Assembly: GCF_002022275.1 (NCBI RefSeq)
Contig: NZ_MSDF01000044.1
Location: 1 to 64,000 of the forward strand
Length of the DNA: 64,000 nucleotides
DNA from: Pseudomonas fluorescens
Lineage (GTDB): Bacteria > Pseudomonadota > Gammaproteobacteria > Pseudomonadales > Pseudomonadaceae
Reading direction: 5' to 3'
Part shown: positions 1 to 7,512 of the stretch, piece by piece
Numbering within the stretch: position 1 is the stretch's first letter
How the letters are laid out: the number at the start of each line of letters is the position of its first letter
Program-made: the position numbers and the translations under genes
The notes under the pieces: model-generated
What the model was told of the DNA's origin: nothing
Seen by the model: the letters and a program-made list of their open reading frames with translations, nothing else
Databases searched by the model: none

Positions 1-63
1 ACCTCATGTCCGCCCTGGCGACCGACTATTACAGCATCATGATCGCCAGGGCGGACATGAGGT
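1..63. repeat. Fold-back inverted repeat at the window edge
   Basis: Bases 1-20 are the exact reverse complement of bases 44-63, with 23 bases between them. Read on the plus strand, bases 3-50 encode LMSALATDYYSIMIAR, which is a natural continuation of the MFS protein that runs leftward on the minus strand and reaches the same NLMSALA residues. The same gene is therefore read forward and then folds back on itself. This looks like a chimeric or palindromic junction, either an assembly artefact at a contig end or a real inversion. Confidence 0.85.
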
Positions 64-313
64 TGCCCAGGGTGAAAATCGCCATGAGGCCTATCAGCAG
101 ATAGCGCCGGGGAATTTTGCCGGTGGTCAGGGTCATCAGTGGCGCGCCAAGCAGTACGCCGAGGGCGTAGGCGCTTACCAGCAAGCCCGCAGCGGGAATC
201 GAAACGCCGAGGTCCGCAGCAATGCTCGGCAACATGCCCATGGGGGCGAACTCGGTAACGCCGATACCAAAGGCACCTATGGCGAGTGCAACAAGGGGTG
301 GATTGATACGCAT
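29..313 (-). pseudogene. MFS transporter, N-terminal fragment cut by a fold-back
   Basis: The frame starts at the ATG at 313 and encodes about 94 residues of a major facilitator superfamily permease (DHA1/AraJ-like): a first transmembrane helix with FGIGVTEFAPMGMLP, a second helix with LLVSAYALGVLLGAP, and the cytoplasmic loop TGKIPRRYLL. Family members have about 400 residues and 12 helices. Here the frame stops right after NLMSALA because the DNA turns into an inverted copy of itself. The missing next residues (TDYYSIMIAR) lie on the opposite strand at 21-50. The gene is divergent from the LysR gene at 408, the usual layout for a regulator and its exporter. Whether the gene is truly broken or only mis-assembled cannot be told from this sequence. 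Confidence 0.75.
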
Positions 314-325
314 GAAAGGCTCCTT

Positions 326-370
326 ATCTATGCCGCCAATGCTACGATCAAGCGTTTTAGGGCGGTAGAT
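326..370. promoter_or_regulatory. Imperfect inverted repeat between MFS and LysR genes
   Basis: ATCTATGCCGCC at 326-337 is partly mirrored by GGCGGTAGAT at 361-370, inside the divergent spacer. LysR proteins usually bind such dyads in the spacer they share with the target gene. The assignment rests only on symmetry and position. Confidence 0.35.
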
Positions 371-407
371 AGCATTTTTGGCAATCACCTTTGCGTAAGA
401 GGCACAA

Positions 408-1301
408 GTGGACTTCAACGGTCGATCAGGTGAAATGTTTGTGTTCGCCACCGTGGCGCAGGAAGGCAGTCTGTCGGCGGCCGCGCGTGCATTGGGGCTC
501 ACGCCCTCGGCGGTCAGTCGAATCATCGCGCGTGCCGAACAGCGCCTAGGCACCCGGCTGTTGTTGCGCACCACGCGGGCGATCACCTTCACCGCCGAGG
601 GCGAAGCGTTTTTGCGCGGCGCGCGGCGCATTTTGGCCGACATGGATGAAGTCGAAGAAGCCATCGCCGACCAAGGCGTACCCCGGGGGCGATTGCGCGT
701 CAGCGCCGCCCTTGGCCATGGGCGTATGTTCATCGTTCCGTTGGTGGCGGCCTTCAGCGAGCGCTACCCGAACATCGTCGTCGACCTCACCCTGGGCGAC
801 GAAGTGGTCGACATCCTCAGCGGCCAGGCCGACGTGGCGCTACGTTTCGGCTACCTGCCCGACAGCCCGCTGACCGAGCGCAGAATCGGCGACACCGGCC
901 AGGTGGTGGTGGCATCGCCCGAGTACCTGCAGCGCCACGGCACCCCGCAGGAACCGGAAGACCTGCTGCGGCACAACTGCCTTCGCTTCAACTTCCGGCG
1001 CGCCGAACCCAACTGGCCGTTTGCGCGCGACGGTGAAGAATTTTCCCTCAAGGTCAGCGGCAACATCGAATGCAGCAGTGGGGAAGCGTTGGCACAGCTG
1101 GCGCGATTGGGCGCCGGCATTGCGCGTATCGGCGAGTTCACCGTCAGCGAGGACTTGCGGCGGGGCGATCTGATACCGCTGTTGCAAGCCTGGAACCCTG
1201 GAGACCGGGAACCGATTCATGTGGTGTTTGTGGGTGGCCCGACGATGCCGGCGCGGGTGCGGTTGTTTGTGGATTTTTTGTTGGAGCATCATCGGATGTA
1301 G
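408..1301 (+). CDS. LysR-family transcriptional regulator
   Basis: This 297-residue protein has the LysR length and layout: an N-terminal winged helix-turn-helix (about residues 5-65, with SLSAAARALGLTPSAVSR as the recognition region) and a periplasmic-binding-protein-like effector domain (about 90-295). The opening MDFNGRSGEM is typical of Pseudomonas LysR proteins of this subgroup. The start is a GTG at 408; no in-frame ATG gives a full helix-turn-helix. It is divergent from the MFS gene at 313 and probably controls it. The effector is unknown. Confidence 0.9.
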   Translation: MDFNGRSGEMFVFATVAQEGSLSAAARALGLTPSAVSRIIARAEQRLGTRLLLRTTRAITFTAEGEAFLRGARRILADMDEVEEAIADQGVPRGRLRVSAALGHGRMFIVPLVAAFSERYPNIVVDLTLGDEVVDILSGQADVALRFGYLPDSPLTERRIGDTGQVVVASPEYLQRHGTPQEPEDLLRHNCLRFNFRRAEPNWPFARDGEEFSLKVSGNIECSSGEALAQLARLGAGIARIGEFTVSEDLRRGDLIPLLQAWNPGDREPIHVVFVGGPTMPARVRLFVDFLLEHHRM

Positions 1302-1345
1302 GTGGGGGAGTGGGTGGATGCTTTCAGGCTGGCAAATGCATTGAT

Positions 1346-1365
1346 ATATCGAGGAATCTCGATAT
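1346..1365. promoter_or_regulatory. 20-bp palindromic operator upstream of arsR-type gene
   Basis: ATATCGAG (1346-1353) and CTCGATAT (1358-1365) are perfect inverted arms around the spacer GAAT, ten bases before the ATG at 1375. A very similar 20-bp dyad lies at 1692-1711 before the next gene. ArsR-family dimers bind dyads of this kind at their own promoters, so autoregulation is likely. Confidence 0.7.
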
Positions 1366-1374
1366 TATCCACTC

Positions 1375-1677
1375 ATGAACCTACTCGAAATATTCAAAGC
1401 ACTCTCAAATCCTGTACGCCTTCAAATCTTGAAAGGCTTGAAGGACCCCGCAAAGAACTTCCCTGCGCAGGATGAAGGTGACGTTCTCACGGTTGGTGTG
1501 TGTGTCAGCAGTATCCAGGAAGGTATAGGGCTGTCGCAGTCTACGGTGTCTGGTTATCTGGCAACTCTGCAACGAGTGGGCTTGGTCGAGGTCAGGCGCA
1601 TCGGTCAGTGGACTTACTACAAGCGCAATGAAGCAACCATTAGTGCCCTGGCCGAGATCATAGGGACAGATCTGTAA
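1375..1677 (+). CDS. ArsR-family winged-helix repressor
   Basis: This 100-residue protein has the ArsR/SmtB fold: LLEIFKALSNPVRLQILKGL at the N-terminus, a recognition helix around GLSQSTVSGYLATLQRVGLV (residues 58-77), and a beta-wing with VRRIGQWTYYKRN. The classic ELCVCDL arsenic-binding motif is absent; one Cys lies in VGVCVSS before the recognition helix. The inducer may therefore be an organic or redox signal rather than a metal, which is an inference. It lies between two matching dyads and directly precedes an oxidoreductase and an ABM protein on the same strand, so it probably represses itself and those two genes. Confidence 0.9.
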   Translation: MNLLEIFKALSNPVRLQILKGLKDPAKNFPAQDEGDVLTVGVCVSSIQEGIGLSQSTVSGYLATLQRVGLVEVRRIGQWTYYKRNEATISALAEIIGTDL

Positions 1678-1691
1678 TTTTTTAATTATAA

Positions 1692-1711
1692 ATATCGATA
1701 TATCTCGATAT
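1692..1711. promoter_or_regulatory. Second ArsR-type operator, before the oxidoreductase
   Basis: ATATCGA (1692-1698) and TCGATAT (1705-1711) form inverted arms with a six-base spacer, giving a 20-bp dyad like the one at 1346-1365. It lies 28 bases before the ATG at 1740 and is flanked by AT-rich DNA that could hold a promoter. This suggests the downstream pair is directly controlled by the ArsR protein. Confidence 0.65.
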
Positions 1712-1739
1712 CCCTTTTTGTCGATGCGAGGATTTGATA

Positions 1740-2714
1740 ATGAAAGCGATGACACTTAAATCATTTGGTGGACCGGAATCGTTCGAACTCGACGACGTGC
1801 CCAAGCCAATTCCGGGTGTTGGAGAGGTGCTGGTGCGGGTACATGCCACCTCCATCAACCCCTTGGATTTCCAGGTTCGACGTGGCGACTATTCCGACTT
1901 GGTGCCTCTGCCGACTATTACCGGACACGACGTATCCGGCGTCGTCGAAGCAGTCGGCCCGGGTGTGGAGGCTTTCGCTCCAGGAGACGAAGTCTGGTAC
2001 ACCGCGCAAATCTTCGGCGGCCCAGGAAGTTATGCCGAGTATCACGTCGCGGTCGAAAGCATCATCGGGCATAAGCCGCCATCACTGAGCCATCTTGAAG
2101 CGGCAAGTCTTGCTTTGGTTGGCGGGACTGTGTGGGAAGCCCTGACCGTGCGAGCAGCACTCAGGGTGGGGGAGAGCATTCTGATACACGGCGGCGCGGG
2201 AGGCGTAGGTCATGTAGCGATCCAGGTGGCAAAAGCTATTGGAGCGCGAGTCTTCACGACCGTGCGCGAAGCAAACTTTGAGTTCGCGCGCAGCATGGGT
2301 GCCGATGTGGTCATTGACTATGGAAAGGAGGATTACGTCGACGCCATCCTGCGGGAAACCGGCGGCCAGGGCGTTGATGTGGTGTTTGACACCATCGGCG
2401 GCGACACATTGTCGCGCAGCCCCGATGTGCTCGCTGAACTGGGCCGCGTGGTCTCGATTGTGGACATAGCAAAGCCGCAAAACCTGGTTCAGGCCTGGGG
2501 CAAGAACGCCAGTTATCACTTTGTATTTACACGACAAAACCGTGGAAAACTCGATGAGTTGAGCACGCTGATCGCGCGCGGTCAGTTGCGGCCACATGTG
2601 GGCGCGATCTATTCACTTGCCGACATTGGGCTAGCCCATGCCCGGTTGGAGAGTCCCAACAATGGCCTCCAAGGAAAAATCGCGATTGCAGTTGAGCCAT
2701 CGCTCATTTCGTAA
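1740..2714 (+). CDS. Zinc-free medium-chain dehydrogenase, quinone oxidoreductase type
   Basis: The protein is about 324 residues, normal for quinone oxidoreductases (QOR/zeta-crystallin type) of the MDR superfamily. It has the GroES-like N-terminal domain (GEVLVRVHATSINPLDFQVR; GHDVSGVVEAVGPGV) and a Rossmann NADPH site (LIHGGAGGVGHVAIQVAK). The zinc-binding Cys and His of alcohol dehydrogenases are missing. A TTG six bases upstream is in frame, but ATG 1740 sits well behind a GAGG box at about 1727 and was chosen. It probably reduces quinones or enals with NADPH. It follows an ArsR gene and an operator and precedes the ABM gene, so the three look like one detoxification unit. Confidence 0.88.
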   Translation: MKAMTLKSFGGPESFELDDVPKPIPGVGEVLVRVHATSINPLDFQVRRGDYSDLVPLPTITGHDVSGVVEAVGPGVEAFAPGDEVWYTAQIFGGPGSYAEYHVAVESIIGHKPPSLSHLEAASLALVGGTVWEALTVRAALRVGESILIHGGAGGVGHVAIQVAKAIGARVFTTVREANFEFARSMGADVVIDYGKEDYVDAILRETGGQGVDVVFDTIGGDTLSRSPDVLAELGRVVSIVDIAKPQNLVQAWGKNASYHFVFTRQNRGKLDELSTLIARGQLRPHVGAIYSLADIGLAHARLESPNNGLQGKIAIAVEPSLIS

Positions 2715-2756
2715 ATGCGTACTTTCAGCCGTTTAAGTCATATCAGAGGAAACGCC

Positions 2757-3050
2757 ATGATTTACGAGATTGCTCTGCTCCCCGTGCATAAAGAGCGCAT
2801 TGAACAATTCAGAAGTGCCTTCGCCGAGGTCGTGCCTTTGCTCACCCGCGCAAAGGGGTACGGCGGCCATTTGCTCGCGCAAGGGATCGAAACCCCCGAG
2901 CAATTCAACCTCATAGTGCGCTGGGCTTCACTTGAGGATCACACGCCGGGCTTCGAAACGAGTGACGACCATCAGATGTTCATGATGGGCCTGGAGGAAT
3001 ACTTTTCGGAAGAACCGAAGGTCTACCATATTGAAGGGGGCGCTTTTTAA
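2757..3050 (+). CDS. Small ABM-fold (antibiotic biosynthesis monooxygenase-like) protein
   Basis: This 97-residue protein has the pattern of single-domain dimeric ABM proteins: a beta-strand start (MIYEIALLPV), helix HKERIEQFRSAFAEVV, a strand FNLIVRWASLEDH and a C-terminal VYHIEGG strand. Family members oxidise quinols or polyketides without cofactors, or serve as stress proteins. ATG 2757 follows an AGAGGAA ribosome site; the frame is open upstream but that part is not protein-like. It lies 42 bases after the oxidoreductase and is likely co-transcribed. Confidence 0.75.
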   Translation: MIYEIALLPVHKERIEQFRSAFAEVVPLLTRAKGYGGHLLAQGIETPEQFNLIVRWASLEDHTPGFETSDDHQMFMMGLEEYFSEEPKVYHIEGGAF

Positions 3051-3505
3051 GTGGTTCGATTTTCAGTCAAAGCGTTCTGTGTGAGATGAAAAATTTATTC
3101 GAGGGCGAGTTCTTGTTTGGTTCGCCACATTTTTGTTTTTGAATGACTGCTTCTGGCCGATTTCTGCCCTTCGTGAGAGGCAGCAATCGGCTAGTCGTGG
3201 CTGGTAGCTGTCGACCCGAAGATGCCCTGTACGGAGGGCGGAAATCGGCCAGAAGCAGTCAGCGGCCATTTCAATATGGGCGCTTGGAGCACGCAGGTTC
3301 TCCCGCTTGCCTTATCTCTGCGCTCAGCTAAGGTCAATGCTAGCCAAAACCCACACATAAAAGGAATTGTCGTCATGGTGCATAACTCCTTATAACCCCA
3401 ACTTCGTCCTAAACACAGCTCTTTATATTGGCGGCTCAGGCTCGCCCCGGGATCTTATCTACCAAAACGCAAAGAGTTATCACACCATTCGGTTTCTATC
3501 TAATA
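3051..3505. other. Gene-free stretch holding an inverted repeat element
   Basis: No convincing gene was found here. The stretch holds a 118-bp inverted repeat element (3144-3261, listed separately) and then AT-richer DNA running to the left edge of the integron-type cassette at 3506. No attI site or integrase fragment could be recognised before the cassette. Confidence 0.6.
3144..3261. repeat. Inverted repeat of the 'GACTGCTTCTGGCCGATT' family
   Basis: The 26-base arm at 3144-3169 (TGACTGCTTCTGGCCGATTT then CTGCCC) is mirrored at 3236-3261 with one mismatch; about 66 bases lie between. Related copies or halves occur at about 6868-6920, 7403-7420, 8088-8166 and 9214-9230, all inside the accessory stretch. 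This is a dispersed intergenic element distinct from the REP families found further right. Its mobility is unknown. Confidence 0.7.
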
Positions 3506-3506
3506 G

Positions 3507-4251
3507 TTAGGCGCTTAGCTAACTACGGAGAATATTTCATGGAAACACCACATTTTTACAAGGGTGGATGGAAAACCACCGCTAAGCACAAGAAATCTCA
3601 AATCACGGCCGTACCTCTTGCTTCGCCGAAAATATTCAAAATAGGAACTATCTCCGATAGTTCAACAAACGCAAAGCCATCAAAGTTCAGGATCATTGCT
3701 GACGGCCAAGTGCTATATTTTCCGGTTGCAGAAGAAGGTTACATTTTGGTGGAGGCAAAAGATATTTCCATCGAGCAAGTGAACGATGGAACATTTTTTG
3801 TTGGCTCATGGGAGGTAATTCAAGAGCCACAACTTTCCCAAGTTTCTGTTCAATGGGTTGTGCCAGCCCAAGAGGGCGAAATGGCTACGCTAGCTAGTTT
3901 TAAAACAGAAACCGAGGCGGTTTTTTCCTTCAATTACTCAAAAGACCCAGCATCTCCAGAGACTGATTGTTTGGTAAAACTTTTCGTCGATGGAAAAGTC
4001 CTTAAGAACAGTGACGGAGGGGATCTAACCCTAGTCCAGGGTTCAAGCATTTATATCCGAGGAAAAGTCCTTGGAGTACATGTCGCACAAGGTCTGCCAC
4101 CAGACCGCGATTTTGGTGGTGAACTGAAAATTGTCGCTAAAAGCGGCTAACCCATGGTTAATGCCTAACAAGCGTTCAAATCGTTCGTTTCGCTCTCTGG
4201 GACTGCGTGCAGCAGCCCCTTATGGGCTAAAGCCCACCCCTTAACCAAACG
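3507..4251 (+). mobile_element. Integron-type gene cassette
   Basis: The stretch starts inside GTTAGGC (3506-3512) and ends inside GTTAGAA (4251-4257). In integrons the cassette begins at the TTAGGC after the crossover G, and its own attC begins with the complement of that hexamer. Here GCCTAAC at 4163-4169 is the exact reverse complement of GTTAGGC at 3506. When circular, the cassette would have a matched R''/R' pair. It carries one gene (3539-4150) with a short leader and a stop 12 bases before the attC, the normal cassette layout. No integrase or attI is visible in the window. Confidence 0.7.
3539..4150 (+). CDS. Cassette-borne protein of unknown function
   Basis: ATG 3539 was chosen because GGAG lies ten bases before it and the upstream part of the frame crosses the cassette boundary. 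The 203-residue product is not recognised. It is Lys- and beta-branched-rich, has no signal peptide or membrane helix, and looks mainly beta-stranded (FRIIADGQVLYFPVAEEGYI; VQWVVPAQEGEMATLASF; DCLVKLFVDGKVLKN), suggesting two beta-sandwich-like halves. Codon use is AT-richer than in the surrounding core genes, consistent with transfer. It is the only gene of the integron-type cassette. Confidence 0.75.
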   Translation: METPHFYKGGWKTTAKHKKSQITAVPLASPKIFKIGTISDSSTNAKPSKFRIIADGQVLYFPVAEEGYILVEAKDISIEQVNDGTFFVGSWEVIQEPQLSQVSVQWVVPAQEGEMATLASFKTETEAVFSFNYSKDPASPETDCLVKLFVDGKVLKNSDGGDLTLVQGSSIYIRGKVLGVHVAQGLPPDRDFGGELKIVAKSG

Positions 4252-4257
4252 TTAGAA
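4163..4257 (+). other. attC recombination site (integron)
   Basis: The R''-like box GCCTAAC (4163-4169) and R'-like box GTTAGAA (4251-4257) fit the RYYYAAC and GTTRRRY consensus and enclose about 80 bases with internal complementarity. The inner part has AAGCGTTCAAATCG on the left and CCTTAACCAAACG on the right, the usual form of cassette attC arms, plus the hairpin GGGCTAAAGCCC at the loop end. A degenerate relative lies at 8011-8076. Confidence 0.72.
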
Positions 4258-4397
4258 TGAATTGCCACTGGTCTTGTAGGCACTCGATGACCGCTATTGG
4301 CCCAGAGTGTGTAAATACTTACCAAGAACGTGCGCACTGAGGTAAAGCTAGTCTGTAGATCTCAAACCGAAGGGATGCCGTCGAATGACGGGATCTT

Positions 4398-4670
4398 CTA
4401 GAACCAGTGTGCGTGCATTTTCGAAAGAAATTCAGTGGTGATCGGCAGACTGGATGCTGAACCGATGACCGAGTCGATCCCGCACTTCGGACACAGAGCG
4501 GTGCGATCTAGATCAACCCACTCAGTGATTTCTGAGGGCGAAAACACACCTAAGCAGTAAAAACAGCCACAGTGATCGCTTGCTTCAATTTGAGTACGGT
4601 GATTTGTAGAAAATAGGTGCGCTGAAATCACATCCATGGGCAAGTCCTTAAACTCCAAATTTACTAACAT
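4398..4670 (-). CDS. Small zinc-ribbon protein
   Basis: This 90-residue protein has two Cys pairs, CGCFYC near the middle and CPKC further on (GCFYCLGVFSPSEITEWVD; ALCPKCGIDSVIG), the pattern of a zinc ribbon. It ends in TTEFLSKMHAHWF. I recall similar small proteins among accessory genes in many bacteria, but no function is known to me. It runs against the cassette gene and its start at 4670 abuts the transposase relic, so its promoter may have been displaced. No ribosome site is strong. Confidence 0.7.
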   Translation of the reverse strand: MLVNLEFKDLPMDVISAHLFSTNHRTQIEASDHCGCFYCLGVFSPSEITEWVDLDRTALCPKCGIDSVIGSASSLPITTEFLSKMHAHWF

Positions 4671-4747
4671 TTCTTTCTTGTATCAGAGTACATCAAGAGC
4701 CGTCCGACGTTGTTACGATTGCCCAAAGTGATAACGCAGAATTGCCT

Positions 4748-6177
4748 ATGAAACGTTTCATCCAAGGTGACCATCGCGGACAAAGCGCTTTGCTTCCCGA
4801 AAGCCTTGACGACTACGTCAGTGATACCAATCCGGTGAGCGTAGTCGACATCTTTGTCGACGAACTCCACTTAGTCAATTTGGGGTTTGATAGCGCTATT
4901 CCTGCTGATACAGGCCGACCTGGTTATCACCCTGCGATCCTGCTGAAGATCTACATCTACGGCTATCTCAACCGAATTCAGTCGAGCCGGCGCCTGGAGC
5001 GAGAAGCCCAGCGTAACGTCGAATTGATGTGGCTGACCGGGCGTTTGATTCCGGACTTCAAGACCATTGCCAACTTCCGAAAAGAAAGCAGCAAGGCCAT
5101 ACGAGGTGTCTGTCGCCAGTTCGTTATGCTGTGTCAGCAGTTGGGATTGTTTGGAGAAAATCTGGTCGCCATCGACGGCAGTAAATTCAAGGTCGTCAAT
5201 AACCGCGACCGCAATTTCACCAGCGCCAAGCTGAACGGCGGATGGAAGAAATTGAATCGAGTATCAATCGGTACCTGACTGCGCTCGACGAAACCGATCG
5301 CCAAGAACCCTCGGTTGCTCAGCCCAAGGCTTCTCGTCTGCAAGAGAAAATCGACAAGCTCAAAGCTCAGATGAAAGAGTTTTAGGTCATTGAAACTCAG
5401 CTCAACGAATCACATGATAAACAGGTCTCACTGACCGATCCAGACGCCCGTTCCATGATGACGCGCGGCACAGGAATCGTCGGTTACAACGTGCAGACAG
5501 CGGTGGATACCCAGCACCATTTAATCGTTGCCCATGAGGTGACTAACGTCGGTTCCGACCGCGATCAACTCAGCTCAATGGCCAAGTAGGCCCACGAGGC
5601 TATGGCGTCAGAAACGTTGTCGGTAGTGGCTGATCGAGGTTACTTCAAAAGCGAAGAGATCCTGGCTTGTCACGATGCAGGCATCACTGTCTATGTGCCC
5701 AGGCCGATGACCTCTGGGGCCAGAGCGGACGGGCGTTTCAATAAAGATGCCTTCATCTATGACGCGGTAAAAAACGAATACATTTGCCCGGCTGGAGAAG
5801 CACTGATCTGGCGCTATACCACCGTTGAAAAAGGCCTGACGCTACACCGTTACTGGAGTTCGAAATGTAGAGGCTGCGCAATGAAACCGCAGTGCACACC
5901 GAGTACGGAACGGCGGGTTCGACGCTGGGAGCATGAAGCCGTACTGGAGGAAATGCAGAACAAGCTGAGCAACGCGCCGGAGATGATGCGAGTCCGCAAA
6001 CGTACGGTCGAGCATCCCTTCGGGACACTCAAACAATGGATGGGCGCCACACATGTCCTGACACGAAAGCTGAACGGAGTAAGTGCGGAGATGAGCTTGA
6101 ACGTCCTCGCCTACAACTTGAAACGAGTCATTAAAATTCTCGGTACCAGCGGTTTCATGCAGGCGCTGTCGGCCTGA
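4748..6177 (+). pseudogene. IS1182-like transposase, inactivated
   Basis: The N-terminal part (MKRFIQGDHRGQSALLPESL; YIYGYLNRIQSSRRLEREAQ; LTGRLIPDFKTIANFRK; NLVAIDGSKFKVVN) and the C-terminal part (VVADRGYFKSEEILA; EHPFGTLKQWMGATH; LAYNLKRVIKILG) belong to one DDE transposase of the IS1182 group. The reading frame is broken three times: a one-base loss near 5230 in the AAGCTGAACGGCGG stretch shifts the frame, and in-frame TAG codons lie at 5383-5385 and 5587-5589. The middle still reads QVSLTDPDARSMMT and YNVQTAVDTQHHLIV in the shifted frame. No clear terminal inverted repeats or target duplication could be found, so the element is probably old and fixed. Confidence 0.88.
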
Positions 6178-6468
6178 AGAGGTCTGTATTTTGGCCACCC
6201 AGCAAGGTAGACGTGGTGCTTGGGGCTCCCAGGCCCTCGTGATGATCCGCAGAACTTGTTGTGAGCAATTACTCAGCTAACAGCCGTCAGAGCTGCGCGC
6301 CGACAGTGCATCAGCGCGTTTACACACCCTCGGGGCCAAAAGCGGCCACTGCAATGTCGTTTGTAGCGGATTGAGGCCTGGATTGCGCAAATATGCATCC
6401 AGCAATTGACTTCATCTTGCGAGACCGCCATACATGGTTTTTCCAAAGTGGCGAAGGTTGATCTGACG
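6178..6468. other. Gene-free stretch after the transposase relic
   Basis: No convincing gene, attC core or terminal repeat was recognised. It probably holds the right end of the insertion sequence and the leader of the barstar-like gene. Confidence 0.4.
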
Positions 6469-6795
6469 ATGGTGCAAGTGGATGCAAACCTGATTTCTGA
6501 CTGGCAAACATTCCACAGTGTTTTCGCAGAAAAATTCGGCTTCCCTGGCTTTTACGGTCGCAATATGGATGCCTGGGTTGATTGTCTTTCATACCTCGAT
6601 GACCCCAGCGCAGAAATGTCGTCTATCCACGTTCAAAGCGGACAAACGCTTTCATTAGTCATCGACAATGCCCAGAGCTTCAAGCGCCGCTGTCCTGACC
6701 AATTTGAAGCGCTTGTGGAATGTGCAGCTTTTGTGAACTGGCGAATCGTGGTTGCTGGCGGCACGCCACTCCTGGCACTTGCTTTCAATGTTTAA
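6469..6795 (+). CDS. Barstar-family protein (ribonuclease inhibitor type)
   Basis: The protein carries the barstar core: a helix SDWQTFHSVFAEKFGFPG followed by FYGRNMDAWVDCLSYLDD, where the Asp and Trp-containing helix faces the RNase active site in barnase-barstar, then a C-terminal strand WRIVVAGG. From ATG 6469 it is 108 residues; the frame is open back to 6406 and a GTG or an earlier ATG could add about 20. No barnase-like ribonuclease gene is nearby, so it may be an orphan immunity protein. Its place between the transposase relic and other small orphan genes suggests it came with the cassette-like island. Confidence 0.8.
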   Translation: MVQVDANLISDWQTFHSVFAEKFGFPGFYGRNMDAWVDCLSYLDDPSAEMSSIHVQSGQTLSLVIDNAQSFKRRCPDQFEALVECAAFVNWRIVVAGGTPLLALAFNV

Positions 6796-6867
6796 ATGCT
6801 CGCTCACGTCAATCGATCAACGATTGCGATCGGGCGAAAATTGACCGTCAGGACAGGCTAGTATTGG

Positions 6868-6920
6868 CCATTTTCAGCGGGTCACGACCGGCAGAAAAAG
6901 ACCCAAAGCTGCCTGTCATA
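6868..6920. repeat. Partial copy of the accessory-region repeat
   Basis: GGCCATTTTCAGCGGGTCAC, followed by GACCGGCAGAAA and GACCCAAAG, shares its parts with the element at 8088-8166 (GTCGCGACCGGC; GACCCAAAGCAG) and with the right flank of the 3144-3261 element (GCGGCCATTTCA). It looks like a decayed or half copy. Confidence 0.45.
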
Positions 6921-6996
6921 ACAGTCGCTGGCCTAGCCTGGATATCTTTGCCAACCTAATGTGTACGCCATGTACCCACAAAAAAATCGGAGCCCA

Positions 6997-7317
6997 ATGA
7001 TGAGGGCAGAACGCTATCGTGTTCGCTTAATGTTCGAATGGGGCGGCGGTTGCCTTTGGTGTGGAAACAATATTGCCCGGGATAAATTTTCTGTAGGGCC
7101 TATTGAAGAGAAGCTACCACTCAGTGACGAAGTCCAAGCAATGCTTAACGAGCTTTCACAGTGGCATGACACCTCGCTGAACTGGGATTACCCACCTGAT
7201 CCCGGCTCTTGGAATGCAGACGATTACGCAAGATTTGAGGCGGCTGCCGCCAAATTACTGAAATCCATCCAACAGGAATTGGGTGAAGAATTCGAGGTGG
7301 TGTACGAAAAACTCTAG
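6997..7317 (+). CDS. Small acidic protein of unknown function
   Basis: The product is about 106 residues from ATG 6997 (or 105 from ATG 7000); GGAG at 6989-6992 supports either. The frame is open to a GTG at 6961, but that leader is not conserved-looking. Visible features are YRVRLMFEWGGGCLWCGNN with a Cys pair, a middle helix SDEVQAMLNELSQWHD, the segment LNWDYPPDPGSWN and an acidic C-terminus. I recall similar proteins in Pseudomonas near toxin/immunity genes, but no function is established to my knowledge. It follows the barstar-type gene on the same strand. Confidence 0.72.
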   Translation: MMRAERYRVRLMFEWGGGCLWCGNNIARDKFSVGPIEEKLPLSDEVQAMLNELSQWHDTSLNWDYPPDPGSWNADDYARFEAAAAKLLKSIQQELGEEFEVVYEKL

Positions 7318-7512
7318 CTTGTCGGTGTGAGCCTTCGACCTAATTCTGATAACGAAGGGATGCAGCTATAGATCGGTATCCCACCTTCGCTACAGGCCGC
7401 TACCGGCCAGAAGCAGTGGCCAATGGATGGCATGAACCTGCTACGCTGCGTCCTCGCAGGAGTGTGAGCCAGTCTTCACCCATAAGCATGTCAGTAGTCA
7501 GGTACAGTCACC

